In this document: one piece after another, positions 1 through 14,200 of the stretch
How the letters are laid out: every line of letters starts with the position of its first letter
How positions within the stretch are numbered: position 1 is the first letter of the stretch
Source: Marthasterias glacialis
Taxonomy: Eukaryota > Echinodermata > Asteroidea > Forcipulatida > Asteriidae
Direction of reading: 5' to 3'
Assembly (NCBI GenBank): GCA_911728455.2
Contig: OU452231.1
Span: forward strand, 10,474,078-10,538,077
DNA length: 64,000 bases
Program-made: the position numbers and the translations under genes
Notes under the pieces: generated by a model
What the model was told of the DNA's origin: nothing
What the model saw: the letters and a program-made list of their open reading frames with translations, nothing else
Databases searched by the model: none

Positions 1-404
1 GTGACATTTGGCATCCCCGTTACATTGTGACATATATCCTTAATTTTCTCAGCCATATGTACTTTAGTACCCATGAAGGCAGTTATTTTTCTTATGGATT
101 TGGTATCAAGTTTCTGTTGAACCTTGTAAATTTGTTTATTACTTCCATAATATTGAAAAATATGTGTTACAAGCATGGTGTCCCTGTTACATCGTTACCT
201 TGAATCTTTAAGAATATTAGCAAAAATATCAGGTAAGATGGTGTGGAAAGGATTTGAATTTCTCTGAAACACTTTCAAAACCCAAATCAAAAATTGATAA
301 ACATAAATTAGAATCAACATTTTTTTCAAACAAAAATGATAATATTGAAAAATGTCACAAAATAGATCCCACCTTCATGGAATGACCCACATCTGGGTTA
401 AGAG

Positions 405-526
405 AAGTAATTTATTGTTAAGTGTATTGCTCAAGGACACATGTGTAATGGATTTGAACCCACACTTTGATGACGAGGCCATCAGAACTTGAGTCTGATG
501 CCCTAGACGGCTCGACCATGACCTAA
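405..526 (-). repeat. SINE-A fragment (tRNA head, reverse)
   Basis: Reverse complement reads TGGTCGAGCCGTCTAGGGCA ... GGGTTCAAATCCATTACACA, the A-box/B-box head of the SINE seen complete at 34500-34880, then TGTCCTTGAGCAATACACTT. Lies just upstream of DOCK exon e1. Confidence 0.7.
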
Positions 527-589
527 AATAAATTGAGATAAAATGAAAAGGTTCTTTGAAAATGATTTTTTTTTCTTTCTAATTTGCAG

Positions 590-767
590 GGGGCTGCAAT
601 GAAATATCTTCCGTCAGTACTGACGGACACGCTGGAAATGCTAGAGCCTAAAGAGTTGGCCGTTCTGGTCAAAGAGTTCTTGGTCAGCCTCCCTCCAGAC
701 CGTCTGGTGAAACAGAAGATGGACTGCATCAAGGACATAGTGCGTGGAGATCTGTTCAAGCGTAGAG
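590..767 (+). CDS. DOCK1: DOCK exon e1 (helical region)
   Basis: Acceptor TTTGCAG before 590, donor GTAATG at 768. Starts in phase 0, ends phase 1. Encodes 59 residues from GAAMKYLPS to DLFKRR, part of the armadillo-like helical region between DHR-1 and DHR-2. It is the first exon in the window and not the gene start. Confidence 0.85.
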
Positions 768-2208
768 GTAATGCAGCATCTTAAAATCTATCCGTCATGA
801 ATTATTTTATAACAATGTTTCTCAAGACAACCAGCCCATACCTCACTATGCCACATCAGTGGCATTTTGAGGCACACATATGCTTGATGTAGAGAGTAGA
901 GCCATTGCCCAAAGTGCTTCAATGAGAGTGGCAAACTGCAGAAGCCACCAGCTGTGCTCAATTGCAAAGGAATTTGGGCCACTATTGGAAGAGATAGGCT
1001 TCTCGACCTTGGTCGAATATGACAATATTTCTGAGGGAAATATTGCACAGAAAAATTGATTCTATAGAATTGGTTTCACAGAAAAACTGGTTCTAGTATA
1101 AACTTCATAAACAGTAAGCTTCCAGACTGAAACAAAAAATGTTTTTTATTCTTACCAATCCTGTATAGTGCCTTTAAATTTACATCGGGATAAAGAAAAT
1201 TAATTGTGTTTTATCCATACACCAATTTGTGGTATGCCAATCTAGCAGGATGACATCTGCTCTAGAATGGCAGAGGTCATGGGTTTGAATCCCACACGAG
1301 TAATACGCATTTCTCTTCTACCAGATTGCAGAGCTGTGCTTCTACCCATGACGACAGTATTCCTTAAAAAGCTCCTGACCAAGAAAGAAGACATGAGACT
1401 AGTGTCGGAGGTGCTCAGTGAAATTCTGGATACACTTTGGAGGAAAGACATCGTAAGTCTGAAATTTCTTTTCTTTCTCTTAATTGCACTGTGATTTTTG
1501 TTTCATGCACTGTAAATTGCAAAACTTCGGCCCGGAGCTGCGGCATGGGATAGGTACTAAGACTGGAACCATGGCTGGATGCCCGGTTCACTGTGACTTG
1601 CCTCCATTGAGCCGAAATACAATGAATAAACAATGGTGGAAGCCTCTCGATGTCTCATAATCCTCTTCTCGAAACAAAAGGACAAAGGTCTGGAGCAGGG
1701 GATTACACAAAAGCCACAGTGCAATAGCCAAAATACAGTGAAGTATTCGTGACCATGTTTTGTCTTTGTGTGGGTGAAACGAAGTGTTAGACAGCATGTG
1801 CGTGCTCTGTAGAGTAGGTTCCTTGGGTGACCTGGGTCTTCCGATTTGAGTGTAATGTCATTATAATTATCTTTCATAATTTTAGTGTCACACTGACATA
1901 AGCTCTGCTTCTTACTGTCAATGTCAGTTACAGTCACTGATACCGCCATTTCCATTGTTACTGTCAGTAACTGTCACACTCATTGTCACTTGTTATGGCA
2001 AATATACCTTTGCCATGGTCATCTCCCATGTTTGTAACAGTCATGTCCTGAAGAACCCAGAACACTTATCGTGGAAGAGTGGGGGTTTACCCCGGTGTTT
2101 CTGGTTCACGTGGCAAGCACCCTTATTTATAGGTTTCCTCAGGCTTGAGAGCTATAGTGATTAAGTTCACTTTTGAGGCATCCTTGGTTTCATTACCAGA
2201 AATATATC

Positions 2209-2243
<35 letters not shown>

Positions 2244-5200
2244 TTTGTTATGGTCATTTTTTTGTGTTTTTAATGGTCATTTCTTGTGTTTGTCATGATC
2301 ATATCCTGTGTTTTTCGTGGTCAATTATTGTGTTTGTCATGGTCATTTCTTGTGTTTGTCATTGTCATAGGCTGTCACTGCCAGTGCAATTATTATATGG
2401 ATGTGATTGTTCTTTTTCATTCAGGGGCCAACCCACGGCGACATCTCTGAGTTGATGCACTCATTACTAAGGACGGTTATTCAGTCGGTGATCTTTATGT
2501 ACATGGACAATGACGAGACGCTGATTGTAAGTAACTTATACACCCACCGCTTTCTATCCACTTGGCGTTCAAATATCCCTTTGTCCGTATGTTGCTGTCT
2601 CCGTCAAGATCTCTCTAAACTCTTCACTCTCACTCTCTATTTATTAGAAGGAACCAGGGGTGTGCTTCGGCGACCCACAACTAGAGACATGTTTGAGCTT
2701 TGGTTGTTGGTCAAGCAATTTTGCGAGTTCAGCTCAGCTGCAGACACGTAGCTATTTGGACCAAACTGTAACGAGTTGTTGGCTTTGATAAGCTTGGTTA
2801 CAAGACGGTGGATACTCACAAACTAATGAAAAAATATCTACAGAATATTAATCCAGTAAGGTTGATAATGTTATAAAGACTAAGCTCCATTACGTTAAAA
2901 TAAAGGATGCATGGTTTGGGAACAGTAATTTTTCAAGAGATATACTATGTCAGAAAAAAATATTCTGGTATTTGAGCTAGTGCCCAAGGCAGCATCTGAA
3001 TCAAGTGCCTTCAGCTTAGGCTATTGCCATTGGCTGTAAAAGGAACATTGAAGAGTAGGTGTTTTCAGCGATCCAGCCATAGCCACTGCTGAAGCCGTTC
3101 TTTCAGATACAGCCCAACTCTCTCTATTCCTTGTGTCTCCTTGATCTACAGGGGAGGTTTGTGAGTTGCATGATCTCCATCTTGCATCAGATGACAGAGT
3201 ACCACTACCAAGAGTACATCAACGCCTTCCCAACGAGGACAGACCTCTTGGACTTCCTAATGGAGATCTTTATGGTCTTCAGAGATCTCATCTCCAAGAA
3301 TCTCTACCCAAATGACTGGGCCACCATGATTGTCCAACAGAACAGGTAATAATAATAGTAATAATAATAATACGTACGCAGTTCTTATATAGTGCTTTGT
3401 CACACACGATGGGCGTCTCAAAGTGCTTAGTATTTTTTCCTGCAAGGTATGCGGAGTTACGTTTTGAAGTATAATACCTGCTGTTCTTTTACAAAGCACC
3501 ATGTAATGGTTTACAGGAACACCATGGCGAACCGGGTTCTTTTACATGCATTACACAACACACGGGACCTACGGCTTTACGTCTCATCCTAAGGACGAAG
3601 CAATACTGGTTAAGTGTCTTGCTTACGGACACAAGTGTCATGACCGGGACTCGAACCCACACTCTGCTGATCAGAAACACCAGAGCTTGAGTCCAGTGCG
3701 CTCAGCCAAGACACGCCATACATATTGTTGCATCAGTGTAAATACCTGCCAGGGTCCAATTTCATTGAGCTGCTTAAATCTAGGTGCACACTTAACACCA
3801 AGGCACTGTTTCGAACAGTACATTTTATAATAGCGGTAGGTCAAACTCTGCACTACCTGTAATGACACTAATCTTATTCTTATCTGTACCCACAGTGTGA
3901 TTCTGTTTGCCATGAAGCAGTTCGCACGCGTCCTCCAGCGTTCGTTTGTCCGCATTGACGACTTTGAGTTTCAACTCTGGAATAACTTCTTCCATCTCGC
4001 TGTGGCCTTTGTGACGCAGGAGTCTCTGCAGCTGGAAAACTTCAGCCCAGCGAAACGAAACAAGATCTTAGAAAGGTTTGCTGAACATCGATCCTCCCTT
4101 AACTCCATCCAAATCCCACATTTTTGTTTGACACTGATCAACTCAGTTCTGCAAAGGTTGTTTAGTGAGACTCAGTTCTTATGTAGTGCTTTATCTTCGG
4201 ATGTCTCAAAGCACTTATTTTTCTAACGACAGGTTTGTTAAGTTTGAAGTATTAGACCTGTTTATAGAGCACCTTGTCAGGGTTTACCAACAAGGTGCTG
4301 CCAACAAGGTCAGAAACACCAGTGCAAACACCTTCTCTTAATAGACCGTTCCGGCCTGTCAATCAAACTGCGCTTGACCAATTGGATCACGCCTTTTGGT
4401 CATGTGACCTCAGTCAAACTCGGTCACACGTGTAGCGTAAACGTACACAAACTAAGTTGTAAGGGCGGGGCTTGTTGTCAAAGCCAGAACGATCTAAAAG
4501 CCCAGCAGTCAATTTCACCAAACTCTTCGTAACTTAGGACTCATCCTAACTTTAAGATGCACAGTGATTTGTATTGTGACATCACACTTTCCTGAGCAAT
4601 TGAGACCATACATTTACTCATCTTAAGACTGATCTTAACGCTTCGTGAAATCTTCTCCTGGGTTGGTGATTTTATGTTTGTGGTTGATAATATACAAATA
4701 TAACATGGTTTGATGGTAGACAGTCGATAATAGCTCCCTGAGGGACTGAAAGTTGACAAACTTGTTCCTGAGGCGAAGCCAAAGGAACCAGTTTGTCAAC
4801 TTCCAATAGCGAGAGGAGCTAATATCAACTGTCTACCCGAAATAAACAATGTGATATTTGTTTGTATGTGTAACTAGACGTAGGGCAATTATTGTGTGTG
4901 TGTACTGCACCCGTGGGACATCTCAAAGATTGTTTCATAACGCATGCGTATTTACCATGTGCATAAATATTGGCGAGTGCGCTTGGTAAACAGCAGAAAT
5001 AGCATCGGGCACGTGATGGTGAATGGACCATTGGGAATTAGACTCTCGATCTTGAATATGACTCTTGATCTTGAATAAGATATAGTAATATCAATAGAAA
5101 CAGTTAACGATCTCAGCAGTAGTTAGGTCTTCCTATTTTTACCAGCAACTATCTCTATCTCTACACTTGTTCTTTTCTCCAAAATCACACCTTGCCCCTC

Positions 5201-8200
5201 TTAGATACGGTGACATGCGTCGGGAGGTTGGCTTTGAGATCATCCGCACCATGTGGAACTACTTGGGTAAGAACAAGATCCGTTTCATCCCTGAGATGAC
5301 CGGGCCATTCTTAGAGGTTACCCTGGTACCGGAGACTGAGCTTCGGAAGGCCACGCTGCCGATCTTCTTCGACATGATGCAGTGTGAATGCAATATCAGA
5401 GGAAACTTCAAGGAGGTGAGTTAACTTCCCCAGACGTTTGATGGGGTACTGTCTGTAAATATCGACATTGTGCCTTTTGTTTACATCTAAACTGCCCTCT
5501 GTTTAAATCTGCCCATCATCATCATCAATCAACGACAGCTTGTTCTTGCGTCGGGCATGAGGATAGATGCGCCACATGTCGCGTTCCATCATCAATGTGC
5601 TCAATTCATCAGCAGTCGCAGGGCCACTGTCCTCCATCAAGGTCTTGAGCATGGTTTTGGAAGAACGCCCATGGTTTATCCTCCCATCGGTTAATGATGA
5701 CTTGCCCGGAAGTTTAAGTGCAGTTCTTGTTTTGCATAATTTTGGTGAAGGAGTGACCTCAAAGGTCATATTCTTCAACGGTGATCTTACGCAAGTGTTA
5801 AATGCTTATAAATCTTTTAAATATTGACATCTATCTTATAAATCTTGGGAAAAAATTAATCAACATTCACAAACAAATATTTTTCTCAGAAAAATCCATG
5901 TTTCTTTTTGTCAAAAAATTACTGTAGAGACCACTCTTGATCAATAAACTCCATTTACTAGGAGCTCCAACATATGAAAAAGCAATTTTACGAAGTCCAT
6001 ACAAATTGTAATGAGAACCTTATAATGCATCTTTGCCCTCTTTCCTAAGTTTGAACGTGAGATCATCAGTCAGTTGGACGTTCTTGTTGAAGGAGGTCAT
6101 GGAGATGAACATTATGTGGAGCTGTTCGGACAGATGTGAGTATCAAAATCTTTTTATTTCAAAACTCACTGGAAATGTGGAAATTTAGATAAAGGCATGC
6201 AACTTTTAGCTGAACAGCTGTTTTTCTTGGGTTTTTGGTTTCTCAGCTTTGTTGAAGGTTGGTTGTATGGTGTGTTTGTTAAAAACTAGAGGACGGGAAT
6301 GAATTTGCTCTTCCTAAATGGTTATAATCAATTTAATTATTCCACACTTGTAGTATCGGTGAGTACTGCACCCAGCACCCGAACCGGTTGGGCAGTGAGG
6401 GAATGACATTTGTCAAGTTGGTACGAGACCTGATGGGAAGGCTCCTGGACTACAGGGACATCATCCATGAAGAGAGCAAAGAGAATAGGATGAGCTGTAC
6501 TGTCAATCTATTGGTAAGTAAAAAATGGGACCAAGTATGGAGCCTTGAGGAACCCCACAACTCTGTTAATCTTGCCAATGAAAAGGACTACTTACCACTT
6601 GTGAATTAAAGGTTGAAAGGGTCATAAGTATATCGCCAAGATACACAATCAATTTTAACCTCCCAGTGAGGGATAAGTGGGCCAAGTATTGAGCGCTGTG
6701 ACACACCATATTACCATACCACTGTCAATCTGTTGGTAAGTAAAAAGGGACCAACTTTGTAGCCTTTGGGAACCCCACGTCTCTGTTATTCTTGTCAATG
6801 AAAAGGACTACATACCACTTAAAATTTTTTTGTGAATCACCATAAATTGCAACCTCCCAATGAGGGATAAGTGGGCCAAGAATCGAACCCTGTGGTACTC
6901 CATATAAAACAAAACAGTGAGACCAAGAACACGGTGCACAGAAAATTGTGAATTAAAGGTTGAAAGGCTCAGTAGTATATCTTTAAGATACCACACTCAA
7001 TTTCAACCTCCCAATGAGGGATAAGTGGGCCAAGTATTGAGCCCTGTGGCAACCCAAATTCTATAACAGAAAACAACAGTGAGACCATGAAAACGATGCG
7101 TAGAAAAAAAACACCAACACTTTATTTTTCCTTTCAGAATTTCTACAAGGACATTGATAGGCAGGACATGTACGTTCGTTATCTGTACAAACTTTGCGAT
7201 CTTCACTTGGAATGTGATAACTACACGGAGGCTGGCTTTGCACTGCAGCTACACGCAGACAGACTTCAAGTGAGTAATATTAGTACACAAATTTCCCCTG
7301 GCCAATATCCCGTTTGTAAGTCATTACGTCACCTGCATGAGTATCTGCTACACGTCCAAAGTTTTTGTTACTTCCTGCTCCAAACCCAACATACAATTAT
7401 GTGTAATTTTACCCAAAAAAATCATTCATTTCATTGTTCAAAAGCATTTCCTAAGATAGAAACTTTTAATTTTGAGAAGATCTTACAGTCTTCGAAGAAC
7501 GCATGCAAAAGCCAAATCCAGTTATTACACTTTTCTGGCATAAACCCTCAAAGACAAAACTAGCTCAATGGAGCTCCTATGGACTTCTGGTAATCAGTGA
7601 AACCACTTTGTGTTAAGTGGACGTCGTTGTGTCTTACAGTGGAATTATGTCAAACTTATGAACAGGATAAAGTTTATGCCAGGCTGTATTTTAGATTGAC
7701 TTTAGTCCTAAGTCCTTTAGTCCTCAGTCCACCTCAAACTCTATCAATCTAAAAGTCTGACCTTTTACCATAGGATACATTTCTTTAATCTATTTTTTTT
7801 ATTTAACCTCAGTAAATTATGTGCCTTTTATAAAAAATTAATAAATATGAATTTTGAATTAAAATGAAGCATTCTGAGACAAGAGGACAACAGGGTAAGG
7901 TTCACTACAAATGTCTTGTAGATTTCTTGTATTTGTTTTGTCTTATTTGTTTTCAGTGGTCTGACAGACCCTTGTTGACACACAGCGATAAATACCCAGA
8001 GGCGCAGACAGAGAGGCAGTTGAAGGAGCTACTGTACTATGACATCATAGACTTCTTTGACAAGGGCAAGGTACATCATGGAGTTTTGGATGGGGCAAGA
8101 CTGATTTGATTTGATTTGATTTGTTTTGATTTGAATTGATATGAAAAGCTTCCAACCTTACACAAAGATGAAAGCACTGGATGCAGTGCCCCTAAACATC

Positions 8201-11200
8201 AATCTTTGTGGTGTCTTAATTTTGATTTGACTGGATTTGATTTGATTTGGTTTTAGTGGATTTAAGTTGATTTTAGTTGTAATTTTTTTAATTGATTTGA
8301 TTTAAGGTAATTTAAATTTGATTTATTGCAGTGCCCTTAAACACCAATCCTTGTGGTGTCTTAATTTTGATTTGACTGGGTTTGATTTGGTTTCAGTTAA
8401 TTTGAGTTGATTTGAGTTGAGTTATTCTGATTAAAAAGAGTTGAGTTATTCTGATTAAAAAGAGCAAGAAATGGCTCAATACAAATATAATAAAATAAGA
8501 AATTTAGGGATGATAAATTTCAGACTTTTATCTGAAATCAGACCTTTTTATGTCTGCATAATCCTGATGTGTAAGGAGTTACAGATTATGGCTCAATACA
8601 AATATAATAAAATAAGAAATTTAGGGATGATAAATTTCAGACTTTTATCTGAAATCAGACCTTTTTATGTCTGCATAAGTAGCCGGTATTTTCTTCATAT
8701 ATAAAAAAAATCAGGCTTTTTGATTCACTTCTCTAGTGCTGAGGATACTATTCCTAGAAGCTCTTTGCACTCTATTAACTCCAGGAGTCCAGGGGTTACC
8801 ACGTTGATTGCTGCATTGCGTATTTTGTTTTGAGCATGCTCAGTGAGCTCACGGAGACACATTATGGGTAACACATAAATGTTGTATGCATTACCCATAG
8901 TGATGGTAGTTGATAGGCAGTTGCTGTAGTGGGTAGGTTTTTGTTGTTATGGGTTGAACTATATGGTATGGTCTCCGGTGCTGCATATTCTTAAGGAGAC
9001 AGGATGGTCTCAGGACTGCCATTTGCCTGATGGACAGGATTCGTACTAACGTCAGAAGCTTTGATGCTTGTTTTAAATCACCTGATAAATCACATGTTAT
9101 TGTTGATTGATTTTCAGATGTGGGAGAAAGGAATCCTGATGTGTAAGGAGTTACAGATTCAGTATGAGAAGGAACTATTTGATTACATCCAACTCGGTGA
9201 ACTGCTGGTGAGTTTTACTTTTTCAGCAAAGGTGTTTTGGCCGTGGGGTTCTAGATGGCCTTGCTCTAGTGCATCTGACACAAGATTTTGGCCTAAATTC
9301 AGGGCGCTGCTTATGACAAAATTCTGTGCTTAACGGTGCTCTGTGAAGCTTGTGTTTCTATGAGGTTGTAAATGGTTGTAAGCACAGTATTCTGAATAGG
9401 TAAGCAACTTTATGAAGATGGCCCCTGGTGGCAAATTCATTGGGGTCCTCCATGATCTGGATAGGGTGAAAATTGTCAGAGGCTAAACACTGCTGTGGAA
9501 GAGTAGTGGTGTGAGTATGACCCCTGCCAGAAAATTGTACTCAGACGTGGTTGATTTCTCTATTAAAGTGATAAATCATTTTTCTCGATCCTATTACTAT
9601 CGGTACACTCTCCTGCCCAACTGGCTCTTTCAACGTAGAAGTCTGTGGAGTCCAAGTCCACAGCACACAAGCCATGGGGTTTCAACATGCATCTAATACC
9701 AGCTGTACAACCACAAGAAACCCATGCACCAAATGCTAGCCTAGGAGGTTTGGTACTTTGTGGCAGTCTGTGGTACCTGTGAATGTACCCATTTGGAGGT
9801 ATATTTACCTCATAAAGTCGTCACTTTCAGTGTCAGTGTTATGTTTTCGTTTTTCTGCTTTGTTGTTTTTTAGCAAAGAATGGCTCACTTATATGACAAG
9901 ATCATGAGGATTCCGAGGCCAGCTCCGGAGTACTTCAAAGTGATGTACATCGGTCATGGATTCCCGTCATTCCTCAGGGTAGGTACCACAAATTTTCTTC
10001 CTTTTTTTTCTCAAAACCTTGTGAGCTCAATATTTTAAATAATATAATAATTGCATCCAGGATAAAGATTGTTATTTTGGTTTTACCCTTCCACTGATGT
10101 GTGATAAGCGTTCTATTCTCTGTGCTTTCCCAAGTCCTGCAGAAAAAAAACCCAGTTTAACGAGTTGCCGCCGGGATTTTTGGGGGGTCCCGTCCCCCTG
10201 GTGGGATTCTTTTGGCGGAATTTCCTGAATCTTTTTTCTTCGAGGGTTTCGCTTGCACAAAGAAACCCTGACTTGACAATGCCAAGAGAACAAAGACTCT
10301 CTTTGTTGGCTCGACCGTTTAGTTTTTGACTGAGAAAATGTCAAATTCACACAGCGTGAATTGCATAACATCGGCCATTATCTACGGCATAGGAGTGGCA
10401 CTAAACATGGAACCATGGCTCGATTGCTGACTGACTCTGACTTACCTCCATTCAGCTGAAATACAATGAAAGAGTAATGGAAGAAGCATCTTGATGCCTC
10501 GTAATCCCCTTCTTGGAACTTCAGTTTCCAGGCAGGGGAAACATTTGCGTGTTAACAGGGTTCGATTTCACAAAGAGCCAAGATTGATCTCAAGTGGGAA
10601 TCAATCTTAATTGCTAAGCAAAGTCTGATGTCACAATACAAATCACTAAAGTAATACTGACAACTCATTTTAAGATGAATCTTAGTGCTTTGTGAAATCG
10701 AGCCCAGGGGCCGATTTCACAAAGAGCTAAGATTGATCTTAACTGCAAATCACTCTTAGTTGCTAAGCAAAGTGTGATGTCACAATGCAAATCACTATGG
10801 CAATACTGACAACTCATCTTAAGATGAATCTTAGTGCTTTGTGAAATCGAGCCCAGGGCTCGATTTCACAAAGAGCTAAGATTGATCTTAACTGCAAATC
10901 ACTCTTAGTTGCTAAGCAAAGTGTGATGTCACAATACAAATCACTATGGCAATACTGACAACTCATCTTAAGATGAATCTTAGTGCTTTGTGAAATCGAG
11001 CCCAGGGCTCGATTTCAGGGTTCGATTTCACAAAGAGTTAAGATTGATCTCAAGTGCAAATCAATCTTAATTGCTAAGCAAAGTGTGACGTCACATTGCA
11101 AATTACCATGGTAATACTGACAACTCATCTTAAGATGAGTCTTTATACTTTGTGAAATCGACCCCTGGTCATCCAGCGCCAGTTGGTTAAACTTGGTCTT

Positions 11201-14200
11201 GTCGGTAGCTAGTTCCATTACAGGAGAAACAGTTGTGACTATCACATCCCGATTGTTTTTACCATTGTCATCAGTCCATCTGTTTGATTTCAGAATAAAG
11301 TGTTCATCTACAGAGGTAAGGAGTATGAGAGACTCGCTGACTTTGTGGCACAGTTGCAGCAGCAGTTCCCCAACGCTTCCATGATGAATAAGACGACACC
11401 ACCAGACAACGAGCAGATGATGTCCAAACAGCAAAGTATCCTTGTCAATTTTACACACGTTGCATTTGCAAGTTAATTTTGAAAACCTCCAAACATGTAC
11501 GATTTTGGCCTACCTTTTACGATTGCTCACCTTTTTCACTGTTATATTCTTTAGTCTTCATTTTTACGTTTTTTAATGATGCCGTATTTCTCGTGTGAAT
11601 CGGATTCCAACACCTATCTAGCGTGTGAATAAACAAAGTCTTGCATTATCACAGGCGTGATTTACATTGTCTATTCTCGAGTGGTCTGTTGTTGGTGGTC
11701 CACACATAAAACTTCAACACAATTTGTAACAGGTAATTGAAGGTGCCGGTTTGTGTGAAGTGGGCGTGGCTCACAGAGGAAATACCTCCCACTTGTAGAC
11801 AAGATAACTAGTTTATACAAGAGCAATGGCCTACAAAACAATTTTTTTTTGGGGAAAACACTTGGTGAATAATAAACACAATTGACACACTATGCTTTCT
11901 TTAACCACGTAATTCAGTTCTTCAAGTTGTTCCAGTCCAGCCATTAAGGGAAGACAAGAAAGAATTCAACGGAAAAACAATATGTGATCAGATTCTAAGG
12001 TAAGAACTCCACATCACAGACACAAGAGGCAAATTTTTTACGAAGTCGTACAATGATAATAATTTGAGAAAAAATTGTAATGTATGTATCGTAGACATGT
12101 TTTTAGTAAACAATAATAATAGTATGCAGCTGTTATATAGCGCTTTTCACACCTGAAGGGCATCCCAAAGCGCTCATTATTTTTTTTACAGGTATGCAGA
12201 GCCATGCTTGAAATGGGAGACTTTTGAGACGTTAGCGGGGAGCCCAGTAACCTGGGGATCCTCTTCTATTATGAGAGCAGTAGAAAAGGACCGGTTACTG
12301 GGACGCCTGCTAACGTCTCAAAAGTATCCCATTATAAGAGCCATTTTGTATGCTGCACTGTATGTTGCTTCATAATCTTCCACTTAGCAAAAATGAGCAG
12401 GATACAGATAGTACATGTGAAATGGTATTTTGGCTGGTAACATTTTTGGGTGAGCATATTGTTGTTGTGCTCAGCTACTTTTTGTGCTTAAGCAGCTCTA
12501 TGAAATTAGGCTCAGGGCCCGATTTCATGGCACCGCTTACCACAGAATTTTGCACTAACGTTGCCCTGCGAAGTGTGTGCTTCTGTGGGCTGTAAGTGCA
12601 GAATTCCGCACTGAGCAGTACAATGAAACTGGGCCCAGACTTTTTAGTCTGGTGCACTAGACCGCCCGGCTTTTAACACAACCACAAGAATCACAGCTGT
12701 GTACGTTTGACGTGTTTTTGTATTTCAGCTACTATGCAGTTAATGAGGTGATAAAGTTCTCCTATTCCAGAGCCTTCCACAGAGAAACAAAAGACAAGGA
12801 CAACGAATTCAAGGCAAGATTTCAAAAACATCATCATCCATTTCTTGTTGAAAGTCATTCAACTTTTAAAGTACACATCCGCTATTGTGCATTACAAGTT
12901 TTGTGAAAAAAAACTTATTTCTTTGTTCTTAATTATTTTCCAGTATATTTACTGTATAATTTACTTGCGTGGGCTTGGACTTTGACTTGCAAGTCTTGCT
13001 CTTTTTGACTTGGATCTTGATTTTGGACTTGGTTTCAAATGGCAAACCTCTAAATCATGGTCTCCATCTTGGACTGCTAGGTGTGGTTTACGAGATTAAT
13101 GTTTGTTTGTTTGTTTTTTTGTTTTCTTTCTTCATTTATTGATTTGTTGATTGTATTTCTACTCTTCTTGAAGCTTTGTGTTCTTGTTGAAAGTCATTTA
13201 ACTTTTAAAGTATACACCCCTTATTGTGCATTATAAGTTATGTGAAAAAACCTTATTTCTTTGTTCTTAATTATTTTCCAGTATATTTACTGTATGATTT
13301 ACTTGCGTGGGCTTGGACTTTGACTCACAAGTCTGGCTCTTTTTGACTTGGATCTTGATTTTGGACTTGGTTTCAAATGGCAAACCTCTAGATCTTGGTC
13401 TCCATCTTTGACTGCTAGGTGTGGTTTACGAGATTAATAATGTTTGTTTGTTTTCTTCATTTATTGATTTGTTGATTTCTACTCTTCTTGAAGCTTTGCG
13501 TTTGTAGGAGAATGCTTCATGCCTTGTGTTGTTATTATTGTAAGAATTTTGTATGATGTGTGTATATCTTGTCCATTAATTTCAGTTTGTTTCCTTATAT
13601 ATTTTGTTTACCCTTTTCATGTTAATGAATGATTACATCTGTTACATCTATTTTGTATCTTTATATTGTTGGTGCTGTTGTCCTTAGTTTTAGTTAACAG
13701 TGTGCAAGAACAACAGCACCATAACACTTAGAAATGAAGTACTGAACAAATGTATTGGACAAATGTATAAATGTATATTGTTATTATTGATTGTTTGGTT
13801 ATGTTGTGGTTATACGCTGCAGACGATGTGTATAGAGAGGACGTATTTTACCACAGCCTACAAACTACCAGGGATTCTCAGATGGTTTGAAGTTGCCAAA
13901 ACATCCTCTGTAAGTAACCTTAAGTTACTTGTTCTTATTCTTGGAAGATCCAGATACCCCCAGCCTCAAGGATAGTAACCTTTCCCTGCCCCCCCCCCAA
14001 CCACCCCAAAACAATGCAAACTTTCTAAGTTTCTTTTTATTCTTGTAAGAGTTGTTACGACTGTTGTATGCTTTTCAGCGCAGCATAATTTTACTTTGGA
14101 TTTTTGATAGTAATCTTGTTAACATCTATTATAATTTTGTTCCCCCCTCCCAAGGTGGAGCTGTCGCCGATCAGCAACGCCATCGAGAACATGGAGGATG

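Noticed and set aside
1267..1324. Upstream extension of the DOCK e2 frame from an ATG at 1267
   Set aside because: Interrupted by a clear acceptor (CTACCAG at 1324); residues before it match a tRNA-like motif and not DOCK.
10558..11166. CRISPR-like regular array
   Set aside because: The regular units are whole 148-bp inverted-repeat MITEs with almost no spacers, in a eukaryotic intron.
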